From Desulfuromonadales bacterium (GTDB taxonomy: Bacteria > Desulfobacterota > Desulfuromonadia > Desulfuromonadales > BM103), in contig DAOVNV010000074.1 of assembly GCA_030630015.1 (NCBI GenBank), positions 1 through 10,321 of the forward strand: a stretch of 10,321 nt of DNA, written 5' to 3'. How positions within the stretch are numbered: position 1 is the stretch's first letter; every line of letters starts with the position of its first letter. A program made the translations under genes and the position numbers. Below, piece after piece: positions 1 to 7,023 of this stretch. The notes under the pieces are model-generated. The model worked only from the letters and a program-made list of their open reading frames with translations. It was not told the DNA's origin and did not search any database.

Positions 1-1079
1 AGAAGCGTCTCGTGCGGGGAGCCCGGGATCTCGCGACCCAGGATCCGACGCATTTTCCTCAGTTCCTCCATCAGGTTGACCTTGGTATGCAACCGGCCGG
101 CCGTATCCAGGATCAGGACATCGGCCTTGCGTGCAACAGCCGCCCTGGCGGCATCGAACGCGACGGCCGAGGGGTCGGAACCTTCGGCATGCGAGATCAC
201 CTCCGCACCGGCACGCTCGCCCCAGACCTGAAGCTGTTGATCCGCTGCGGCGCGGAAAGTGTCCCCGGCGCCGAGAACCACTTTTTTACCCTCATCGGCA
301 AACTGTCGGGCCAGTTTGCCGATCGTCGTCGTCTTGCCAACCCCGTTAACTCCGACCACCATGATAACCAGAGGCCCCTGTTGCGGGATCTCTTGCACGG
401 CAGACCCCGAACTGAGACGGGAACGGATTTCGTCGGCGAGGATATCCCTCAGACGATCTGGATCGTTGATATCGGAGGTGCCGGCCTGCTCGGTCAAAGC
501 CTTGACCAGATCCTGGGTTGTCTCCATACCGAAGTCCGCCGTAATCAGGATTTCTTCAAGTTCCTCGATAAACTCATCATCCAGTCTGGCATGTGAACTG
601 AACAGGGCATCGACCCGCCCGATCAGGGAAGACCTGGTCTTGTTCAGACCCTGCCGTAGCCGGTCGAACATACTGACTGGCTCGACCACTTCCTCTGGAA
701 CTTGTGGACGCGGGGCGGGAGGCTGTTCTTCAACAGGGGGTGTGGTTATCTCCTGTACAGGCTCACCAGCCCGATCGGGAAGCGTGTCTGGTGCCTGCGG
801 AACTGCCTCGACGAATTCTGGTTCCAAAGCCTCTGGTGCGGGTTCTTCCGGCTCTGCAATCTCAGTCTCTGCAGCTTCACCTTCAGAAACCGTCTCGTCA
901 ACTTTTTTGCCGGCACCTGCCCTCGAGCGTTTGACCAGAAGCAGGACAAACAGCAGCAATACGACCGTCAAGACCACATAAACCAGGCCCAGTGCAGCCA
1001 ATTGCCCCTGCTCTGCAGGGACGCCGAGGCCAACCAGGGCATCTTTTAAAAAAATAAGATACTTTTCAAACCATTCCAT
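1..1079 (-). CDS. ftsY: FtsY, signal recognition particle receptor GTPase (partial, C-terminus beyond left edge)
   Basis: FtsY is the membrane-side SRP receptor. Its GTPase pairs with that of Ffh to hand ribosome-nascent chain complexes to the Sec translocon. Read on the minus strand from ATG at 1077-1079, the window holds 359 codons. Residues about 27-49 form a strongly hydrophobic segment, followed by K/R residues and an acidic, proline-rich linker (about 61-135, the A region). The N domain starts near 137. The G domain shows the P-loop GVNGVGKTTT (243-252), the SRP-GTPase signature DTFRAAAD (273-280), QLQVWGERAG after it, and DTAGR (325-329). The G4 (TKLD-type) and G5 motifs and the C-terminal helix lie outside the window. 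An AGGT Shine-Dalgarno-like element lies about five bases upstream of the ATG. It is the third gene of the smc operon, 36 bp after the roadblock gene. The TM anchor is notable because E. coli FtsY lacks a true one. The family call is very secure. Confidence 0.97.
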   Translation of the reverse strand, partial: MEWFEKYLIFLKDALVGLGVPAEQGQLAALGLVYVVLTVVLLLFVLLLVKRSRAGAGKKVDETVSEGEAAETEIAEPEEPAPEALEPEFVEAVPQAPDTLPDRAGEPVQEITTPPVEEQPPAPRPQVPEEVVEPVSMFDRLRQGLNKTRSSLIGRVDALFSSHARLDDEFIEELEEILITADFGMETTQDLVKALTEQAGTSDINDPDRLRDILADEIRSRLSSGSAVQEIPQQGPLVIMVVGVNGVGKTTTIGKLARQFADEGKKVVLGAGDTFRAAADQQLQVWGERAGAEVISHAEGSDPSAVAFDAARAAVARKADVLILDTAGRLHTKVNLMEELRKMRRILGREIPGSPHETL

Positions 1080-1115
1080 CTTTACCTGCCAGTAATTTAT
1101 TGAGATGCTCCGAAC

Positions 1116-1475
1116 TCAGGCTATTTCCTTCTGAAGAGCCTGAATGCAGCGTCGCGCTTCAAACAGGGCCCGGCCCATCACATCGGAACGATTGAGCGTA
1201 AAAACAAGGAAGTATTCGAGGGTGACCGGCAACACGAGCATCTGTGCCCGTTCGGTCGTGATAATAATTTCTTTCAATTGATCATTATTGAGCCGGCTCG
1301 CCACGTCACGTAGGTTGGTCAGCATGACCCCCTTGTAAGCACCGATCAGCTTCAGGTCGTAATCATCCATCAAGCCGACCTGGTCAACCGCTTCCCCCTC
1401 CCAGTCCGCAAGGATTGCGCCCTGAGCTCCCGGAACCCGCTCTATCATATCTCTAAGCAACGTTTTAAAAGGCAT
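1116..1475 (-). CDS. Roadblock/LC7 domain protein (MglB-like)
   Basis: This 119-residue single-domain protein fits the roadblock/LC7 family in size and pattern: an N-terminal helix (MPFKTLLRDMIERVPGAQG), a strand with GAILADWEGEAVDQVG, a long central helix (about 39-63), strands KEIIITTERAQMLVLPV and YFLVFTLN, and a C-terminal helix (about 98-117). Family members such as MglB dimerise and act as GTPase-activating or scaffold proteins for small Ras-like GTPases. Here the partner is unknown and no MglA-type GTPase lies in the window. The start is four bases after the smc stop (TAG-GGAG-ATG). That GGAG abuts the ATG, so it is too close for a normal Shine-Dalgarno; AGAGG lies 12 bases upstream. 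Translation probably depends on coupling to smc. The family call comes from fold pattern and recognised sequence style; the cellular role is inference. Confidence 0.85.
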   Translation of the reverse strand: MPFKTLLRDMIERVPGAQGAILADWEGEAVDQVGLMDDYDLKLIGAYKGVMLTNLRDVASRLNNDQLKEIIITTERAQMLVLPVTLEYFLVFTLNRSDVMGRALFEARRCIQALQKEIA

Positions 1476-1479
1476 CTCC

Positions 1480-4400
1480 CTACGCAGCCTCTCTCATGCG
1501 AACGGACACCAACTTGGAGATGCCCGGGTCCTCCATGGTAACCCCGTACAGGCTATCCGCAATCTCCATGGTTCGCTTGTTATGGGTGATAATGATGAAC
1601 TGGGAATCGGTCGTCATCTGATTGACCACTTCGTTAAATCTCCCGATATTCATATCGTCAAGCGGAGCGTCAACTTCGTCAAGCAGACAGAATGGGGACG
1701 GCTTGACCTGGAAAATCGAGAAAATAAGTGCAACTGCCGTCAGGGCTTTCTCTCCCCCGGAGAGCAGGGAAACGTTCTGCAGTTTTTTTCCGGGCGGCTG
1801 GGCAACGATGTCTATCCCGGTCTCCAGGATGTCGTCCTCGTCAGTCAGCCTCAATTCCGCCTGGCCGCCGTTGAACATTTGCGGGAAGGTTTCGCGGAAC
1901 TTGGTATTGATCAGGTCAAAGGCTTCCCGGAAACGCTTGCGCGTGGTCCGGTTAATTTTGCTGATCGCAGCCTGCAGACCTTCCAACGACCTCTGAAGGT
2001 CCTCCTGCTGAGTCGTCAGGAAAAGGTAGCGTTCCTCCAGTTCACGGAATTCATCTATTGCAGTCAGGTTGACCTCACCAATCTCCTCGATGCGCTTGTG
2101 GAGAAACTCCCGACGTTTTTCAGCGGCCTGTTGGTCAAATTCAGCTTCGAACCTGGCCGCAACCGCCTCATCTTCAAGATCGACCCGGTAGCGGTCCAGG
2201 AAAGCCTGGCGGAGGTGCTCGGTTTCCAGGGAAAGCTCCCGGTTCTGCAACTGCCCGGAGGACAACTCTTCACGTGCCTGGTTGACTTCTACCCGCAGCA
2301 GTTTGATTTCGGTCTCACGACGTTCAATATCCTGCCGGCTTTCCTCGAAACGATCCTTCAGGCCGGAGAGTTCCGCCTGCTTCTCTACGCGCCGCGCAAA
2401 CAGGACTTCCAGTTCGGTCTTCAGCTGTCCAGCCTCCACTCCCAGAACCGCCTTTCTCTCTTCGGCTTCCTCGCGAGTTCCGACCAGGGAGTTCTGGCGT
2501 TGCTGAAGCTCCAGGCGCGTCCGGCGAATTCTCTCCAGGGTCTTCCCCAGACCTTCGTCCCGCTCCTGCAAGCTGACCAACGCAACCTTACGAGCCGTCA
2601 ACCTCTGCCTTGCCTCGTCAGCCCGCAAACGCATCGACTGGCTCTCGCCATTCAGGCCGGTCACTACGGCCTCCTGATCAAGCTTCGCCTGCTCGACGGC
2701 AGCCCGTCCCGTTCGGGCCTCTTCGAGGGACGATACGAGTCTGTCCTGTTCATCATGGAGTTGATCTTCTTCGAAGCTCAGGATTTCCAGGCGTTCCTGC
2801 AGGCGCAGCGCTTCCTGGTTGAGGCTGGCCAGATCCTTTTCACTGTCTACAACACGGATCTCCTGGCGATGCAAGCCCGCTTCCGTCGAACGCAGGTTTT
2901 CTTCAGTCGAGAGGAGGTCCGCACGCAATTGCTCACGCCTGCCACCCAAGGCGTCAACCTCTCTTTTGAGATCCTGAACCTGGCTGCCAAGCTCCTTCAT
3001 CTCCCGCTTCTTGTGCAGCAGGCCCTGGTCGAGGGATTGCCGACCGCCGCCGGTCATTTCGCCCCGGCCGGTCAGGACATCGCCGCCGGGCGTAACAAGG
3101 ATCATCCCGGCAGGAAAACCGCCAGAGAGATGTGACTGCAAGTCATCAACCAGAAAGACTCCTGCAAGGAGGCTTCTGACCTGCCGCTCGCATCCGGCCC
3201 GAACGGATACCAGTTCCGACAACGGGGTACCGACCGTGCCAAAATCGTCTTGAATGGAGGTGAAACCGGGCAGCAGGAAGGTACAACGTCCTTCCTCCCG
3301 GCGCAGGAAAGCAAAAGCCTCTTCGACACTCTCCACCTGCTCGGCCAGTAAGGTCTGCAAGCGGCTTCCAAGCACAGCTTCCACGGCAATTTCATAATCC
3401 GGAGGCACCTCCAGAACATCTGCGACGACCCCAAGGAGGCGGTTCTTCTGCTCCGTCCTGGATAACAGCGCCTTAACGCCGCGGCCATAACCTTCAAGGC
3501 TGCGTTCAAGCTGTTCAAGGGATTCAAGACGGGAAGCCTGGCGGCTCAGCGCTTCCCGCTTCACCAGAAGTTTTGCTTCAACGTCTTCAACCCCCTGCCG
3601 GAAACTGGTGATATCCTCCCGGAGAGATTGCCGACGCTCCAGCAGGCTGTTGCGGTCGTCGACGATGGCAGTGAGGCTCGAGGAAAGATCGCCTGTATCA
3701 GTCTGCAGCCGATCAAGTTGGGCACGTACGGCGACAGCCTCCTGGTTGTTGCGCTCCTTCGATCCGGCCAGGGAATGCAGGCGACGATCGGCCTCTTCCT
3801 GCTGACCACCCATCCTTGAAAGTTCGGTCAACAGGCTGTACAGCTGGCTGCGGGCTTCCTCCAGTTGCTGATGCAGAGCCCGTTCCCGCTCTTCGAGAGC
3901 AACCATCTCCTGTTCCGTTTCAGCCAGACGTTGCTGCTCGTCCAGCAGCTCTCGCCCCAACCCTTCCCGGGTTTCCTGCAATGTACGCTCTTCTTTCTCC
4001 GAAGCGCTCAATTGCCGGTCTATCTCCGACCACTCGGTCGCAAAGCGCTCCTTCTGGACCGCGAGAGATTCCATTTCCCTGGAACCGAATTCAAGGCGGC
4101 TTTCTATTTTCTGGATCTCGCTGGTCAGGTGAAAAGCCTGTTCCTGACCCCGGGAAGCTTCTTCCTCCCTCTCCGTGTGATGCAGACGCGCCTGGGCAAG
4201 GTCCAACTCGGCCATTTCCAGCTTCCGGGCCAGATGTTCAACCTGGCTGGCCTTCCCCTCTGTAGACAGTCCGGCCTGGCGGCACTGCTCAATCAGGGCT
4301 CCATATTGGCGCAGGGCGAACTGAAGATCGACTCCCTTCAACTCCTCGCGATATTCTCGAAATCTCTCGGCTCGTTTAGCCTGACGTTTGAGACTGTTCA

Positions 4401-5013
4401 CCTGCCGCTTCACCTCGGCGATAATATCTCCGAGACGCAACAGGTTCTGCCGGGTTGCCTCAATCTTGCGCAATGCAGTCTTCTTGCGGGCTTTGTACTT
4501 GGTGACTCCGGCGGCTTCTTCAACCAGGTAGCGGCGGTCTTCCGGCTTGGCATTCACGATCATGCCGATCTTGCCCTGCTCGATAATCGAATATGCCCTG
4601 CTGCCAACACCGGTATCCATAAAAAGTTCCGTAATATCCAGCAGGCGGCAGGGTGTTTTGTTAAGCAGGTATTCACTATCGCCATTCCGGTGGAGCCGTC
4701 TGGTGACCTGGATTTCCGCATAATCCCGGTAAGCAGGAGGAGCCTGACCCGCGGTATTGTCGAGGATCAGAGTGACCTCGGCCATACCTAGCGGTTTACG
4801 GCTTTCACTGCCGCCGAAGATAACATCTTCCATGGACTTGCCGCGCAGGTTTCGTGCACTCTGTTCCCCCATGACCCAGCGGATAGCATCGACAAGATTA
4901 CTTTTGCCACAGCCATTGGGACCAACAATGGTGGTAATGCCTTCGTCGAACACCAGACTGGTGCTTTCGACAAAGGATTTGAACCCGGTTATTTCAAGAC
5001 GTTTTATCTTCAT
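1480..5013 (-). CDS. smc: Chromosome segregation protein SMC
   Basis: SMC is the ABC-type ATPase subunit of the condensin-like SMC-ScpA-ScpB complex that loops and compacts DNA and helps separate sister chromosomes in the cytoplasm. The 1177-residue length is normal. The N-terminal head has MKIKRLEITGFKSF, Walker A GPNGCGKSN (31-39), conserved arginines near 54-57 and a Q-loop in SIIEQGK (Q146). Long coiled coils (about 170-500 and 670-1020, rich in E, Q, R and L) flank a hinge at about 505-660, with LEGYGRGVKALL at its start and GRGEMTGGGRQS at its end. The C-terminal head carries signature LSGGEKALTA (from 1084), Walker B FCLLDEVD (D1112, E1113), D-loop DAPLDD and H-loop THNK (H1144). All ATPase motifs look intact. 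The ATG at 5011-5013 matches the family start, although no clear Shine-Dalgarno precedes it. It is the first gene of the operon. scpA and scpB are not in the window. Confidence 0.98.
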   Translation of the reverse strand: MKIKRLEITGFKSFVESTSLVFDEGITTIVGPNGCGKSNLVDAIRWVMGEQSARNLRGKSMEDVIFGGSESRKPLGMAEVTLILDNTAGQAPPAYRDYAEIQVTRRLHRNGDSEYLLNKTPCRLLDITELFMDTGVGSRAYSIIEQGKIGMIVNAKPEDRRYLVEEAAGVTKYKARKKTALRKIEATRQNLLRLGDIIAEVKRQVNSLKRQAKRAERFREYREELKGVDLQFALRQYGALIEQCRQAGLSTEGKASQVEHLARKLEMAELDLAQARLHHTEREEEASRGQEQAFHLTSEIQKIESRLEFGSREMESLAVQKERFATEWSEIDRQLSASEKEERTLQETREGLGRELLDEQQRLAETEQEMVALEERERALHQQLEEARSQLYSLLTELSRMGGQQEEADRRLHSLAGSKERNNQEAVAVRAQLDRLQTDTGDLSSSLTAIVDDRNSLLERRQSLREDITSFRQGVEDVEAKLLVKREALSRQASRLESLEQLERSLEGYGRGVKALLSRTEQKNRLLGVVADVLEVPPDYEIAVEAVLGSRLQTLLAEQVESVEEAFAFLRREEGRCTFLLPGFTSIQDDFGTVGTPLSELVSVRAGCERQVRSLLAGVFLVDDLQSHLSGGFPAGMILVTPGGDVLTGRGEMTGGGRQSLDQGLLHKKREMKELGSQVQDLKREVDALGGRREQLRADLLSTEENLRSTEAGLHRQEIRVVDSEKDLASLNQEALRLQERLEILSFEEDQLHDEQDRLVSSLEEARTGRAAVEQAKLDQEAVVTGLNGESQSMRLRADEARQRLTARKVALVSLQERDEGLGKTLERIRRTRLELQQRQNSLVGTREEAEERKAVLGVEAGQLKTELEVLFARRVEKQAELSGLKDRFEESRQDIERRETEIKLLRVEVNQAREELSSGQLQNRELSLETEHLRQAFLDRYRVDLEDEAVAARFEAEFDQQAAEKRREFLHKRIEEIGEVNLTAIDEFRELEERYLFLTTQQEDLQRSLEGLQAAISKINRTTRKRFREAFDLINTKFRETFPQMFNGGQAELRLTDEDDILETGIDIVAQPPGKKLQNVSLLSGGEKALTAVALIFSIFQVKPSPFCLLDEVDAPLDDMNIGRFNEVVNQMTTDSQFIIITHNKRTMEIADSLYGVTMEDPGISKLVSVRMREAA

Positions 5014-5052
5014 TGATAGTGACTGACCGACGCAGGAAACTTCAAGCCGGTT

Positions 5053-5081
5053 ATTCTAACAACCTCTGTTCAGCCTGTAAA
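5053..5081 (-). promoter_or_regulatory. Predicted sigma-70-type promoter of the smc operon
   Basis: Read on the minus strand, TTTACA (complement of 5076-5081) is followed after exactly 17 bases by TAGAAT (complement of 5053-5058). Each hexamer differs from consensus at one position. Transcription would start near 5046, giving a leader of roughly 33 bases before the smc ATG. No start codon and no strong Shine-Dalgarno lies in that leader. This is a sequence match only; the spacing, quality and position make it the best promoter candidate in the window. Confidence 0.7.
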
Positions 5082-5138
5082 GAAAGATTAAAGACTCGCC
5101 GGAAGCGTGCCGGCCGAAAAATCCGCGGAGAAAATTTC

Positions 5139-5167
5139 TGCCTCATTTCGAATATTACAGGTATAAT
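5139..5167 (+). promoter_or_regulatory. Possible promoter of the histidine kinase operon (perfect -10, weak -35)
   Basis: A perfect TATAAT lies at 5162-5167, and the expected start would be near 5174, leaving about 60 bases of leader before the kinase ATG. At 17-bp spacing the -35 position reads TGCCTC, a poor match to TTGACA, so the promoter may need an activator or use another sigma factor. The -10 box overlaps a small inverted repeat, ATATTA-N6-TAATAT (5152-5169), which could be an operator or simply reflect AT-richness. Confidence 0.45.
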
Positions 5168-5232
5168 ATCCGGAGATTGCTCATCAACTATCTTTACGGC
5201 AGAATCCTAAAACAGGAGCACCTGAGCAGACC

Positions 5233-7023
5233 ATGCAGTCACACCTCCCGGATTCTCAAACTTCCCGGCCTTGGCGCAGGACTGCCAGCAAGACAGTTTT
5301 GGCCTATATTCTGGTTGCCGGAATCTGGGTTCTCTGCCTGGATATCGGGCTGGTCTGGCTGGTCGATGATCCGGGCTGGCTGATTCGTTGGCAGGCGGCT
5401 AAGGATATACTGTTTATCTGCGCAACGGCCCTGATGCTGTTTCTTTACCTGCAGCGCCTGTTGCGCCGACAGTCTGAAGCAGATGAAGCCTTTCGAACGA
5501 TTCAGCGCGGTACAGCCGGAACGATCGGCCAGGACTACTTCCAGTTCCTGACCAGGAATCTGCCCGGGCTTCTGGATACGAAAATCTGCTTTATAGGCGA
5601 ATGGGACAGAGCGCCCGACACCCTGAAAATTCTCGCCGGTTATCCTGATGAATTCGTGCAAGTCTTGCACGAATATCCCCTACAGGGAACTCCCTGCCGC
5701 CAGATACTGACGAGCGGGCAAGAGGCCGTCCTTACGGCGGAAGAGCTGCAGAAATACCCATCCGCCAATCTACTGAAGTGCCCCGAGATCACCAGCTATT
5801 TCGGCGTTCCACTGCTCAACCCTGTCGGGCAGCCGATCGGGCTGCTTGTTTCCCTCTCCGGGAAGAAGTCGCAGCGCTCCGGACAAACCCTGCGAATCCT
5901 ACAGTCCTTTGCCGCGCGTGCATCCAGCGAGCTTGGCCGGGTCCTTAGCGAATGGCGCAACCAGGAGCAGTTTACCCAGTTCGCGACCCTGTTCGATTCG
6001 TTGAGCGCAGCGATCTATGTCGCCGACATGGAAACCTACGAACTGCTTTACGTCAATCGTTTTGCCGAGGATACCTTTGGCAAGGGCTGGCGAGGAGAAA
6101 AGTGTTTTGCTTATTTTCAGGAGGGGCTGGAAGAAGAGTGTGAATTCTGCACGAACCGGTCTCTGCTCGTTGATGGACAGCCCGGCCCAGTCATCAGCTG
6201 GGAATTTCGCAACACCAGCAACAATCGATGGTATCAGTGTCTGGATAAAAGCATCCGGTGGACTGACGGACGACTGGTTCGGCTGGAAATTGCTCTCGAC
6301 ATCACCGCACGCAAGGAGATGGAACAGGTCAAAGAGGAACTCCTGTCCGCAGTCAGTCATGAAATGCGTACGCCCCTGACCGCCATTGTCGGCTTTGCCG
6401 AACTGCTGCTCGAAGAAGAAGGCCTGCCGGATCATGTCATGCAGCATCTTCAAACGATTTTCAATGAATCGGAAAAGATGACAGAGCTCATCAACACCTT
6501 CCTGGAACTGCGTCGGCTCAAATCCGACCAGGCCCGGGTCGAATATCAGCCCTTGAACGTCAAAGCCCTGTTGCGGCACGGCGTCAACAGTGCCCGTGAA
6601 TGCACCGAACGTCATGACATCAACGTCAACTGTCCAGCAGACCTGCAAGTTTTCGGCAATGACAAGGAACTCCGGCAAGTCGTTGCCAAACTCCTGTCCA
6701 ACGCCTGCCGCTTTTCTCCGGAAGGCGGCGCCATCAATCTTGACGCATGGCAGGACGGCGAAGAGGCCATTATACGGGTCGAGGACTTCGGGATCGGCAT
6801 TCCCCCGGAAGAACATGAGCAGATATTCGAGCATTTCCACCGGCTGGACCGAGGCAACCGACGCCGCACCGGCGGAACGGGCCTTGGCTTGAGCCTCGTC
6901 AAGGAAGCCGTCACACTGCACGGTGGGCGCGTCTGGGTCGAAAGTCGGCCTGGTCATGGCAGCCGCTTCTTTGTGGCCCTGCCCTGTCGATCTGAACAAC
7001 CACAGCAAATCCAGGGATCGTAA
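5233..7023 (+). CDS. Membrane-bound sensor histidine kinase (2 TM, GAF, PAS with CxxC, HisKA, HATPase)
   Basis: This 596-residue sensor kinase of a two-component system would sit in the inner membrane. TM1 is at about 21-44 and TM2 at about 58-76, joined by a short loop (DDPGWLIRWQAAKD), a two-helix unit of a kind seen at the N-terminus of many deltaproteobacterial sensors. A GAF-like domain follows (about 100-235). The PAS domain (about 250-360) contains C291, ECEFC (C303, C306) and C336, and ends in GRLVRLEIALDITARKEMEQ. The catalytic core has the H-box SHEMRTP (phospho-acceptor H376), N-box LLSNACRFSP (N490), G1 EDFGIGI (D518), F-box-like IFEHFHRLDR and G2 GTGLGLSL (548-555). All catalytic motifs are present. 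It has no receiver domain and no response regulator nearby, so its partner must be encoded elsewhere. The ligand is unknown; a redox or metal signal through the cysteines is inference. Its stop overlaps the next start. Confidence 0.93.
   Translation: MQSHLPDSQTSRPWRRTASKTVLAYILVAGIWVLCLDIGLVWLVDDPGWLIRWQAAKDILFICATALMLFLYLQRLLRRQSEADEAFRTIQRGTAGTIGQDYFQFLTRNLPGLLDTKICFIGEWDRAPDTLKILAGYPDEFVQVLHEYPLQGTPCRQILTSGQEAVLTAEELQKYPSANLLKCPEITSYFGVPLLNPVGQPIGLLVSLSGKKSQRSGQTLRILQSFAARASSELGRVLSEWRNQEQFTQFATLFDSLSAAIYVADMETYELLYVNRFAEDTFGKGWRGEKCFAYFQEGLEEECEFCTNRSLLVDGQPGPVISWEFRNTSNNRWYQCLDKSIRWTDGRLVRLEIALDITARKEMEQVKEELLSAVSHEMRTPLTAIVGFAELLLEEEGLPDHVMQHLQTIFNESEKMTELINTFLELRRLKSDQARVEYQPLNVKALLRHGVNSARECTERHDINVNCPADLQVFGNDKELRQVVAKLLSNACRFSPEGGAINLDAWQDGEEAIIRVEDFGIGIPPEEHEQIFEHFHRLDRGNRRRTGGTGLGLSLVKEAVTLHGGRVWVESRPGHGSRFFVALPCRSEQPQQIQGS

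Larger units (their letters stand above)
5014..5232. other. Divergent intergenic region between smc and the histidine kinase gene
   Basis: This 219-bp region is the only sizeable gap in the window. It separates the two divergent operons and holds the two promoter candidates, whose -10 boxes lie about 104 bp apart. Between them is a short hairpin, GCCGG-N7-CCGGC (5098-5114), without a following T-run, so it does not look like a terminator. AGGAG at 5214-5218 is the likely kinase Shine-Dalgarno, with a long 14-base spacing to the ATG. I see no convincing small gene, riboswitch or RNA gene here. Confidence 0.8.

Noticed and set aside
12..981. Plus-strand open frames opposite ftsY
   Set aside because: The minus strand encodes unmistakable FtsY motifs; the plus-strand translations are Ser/Arg-rich or unremarkable and look like antisense shadows.
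1582..3135. A 517-codon open frame on the plus strand, antisense to smc
   Set aside because: It is fully inside the secure smc gene, with no recognisable domain. Long antisense frames are common opposite GC-rich coiled-coil genes because of codon bias.
3865..4791. A 308-codon plus-strand frame antisense to the 5' half of smc
   Set aside because: It has low-complexity leucine-rich translation and no domain, and lies opposite intact smc coding sequence.
1480..5013. smc as a defence-type SMC/RecN/Wadjet JetC-like protein
   Set aside because: Length, hinge, head motifs and the ftsY neighbourhood fit the housekeeping SMC, and no JetA, B or D-like partner genes are present.
5098..5114. GCCGG-N7-CCGGC hairpin as a terminator
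   Set aside because: The stem is only 5 bp, no T-run follows on either strand, and it sits between two divergent promoters where a terminator is not needed.
5177..5383. A possible short gene starting upstream of the kinase in another frame
   Set aside because: It has no Shine-Dalgarno and mostly overlaps the kinase gene in a different frame; the translation has no recognisable features.
5899..7008. A 369-codon minus-strand frame opposite the histidine kinase
   Set aside because: It mirrors the HisKA/HATPase region, shows no family features, and the plus-strand frame has all kinase motifs.
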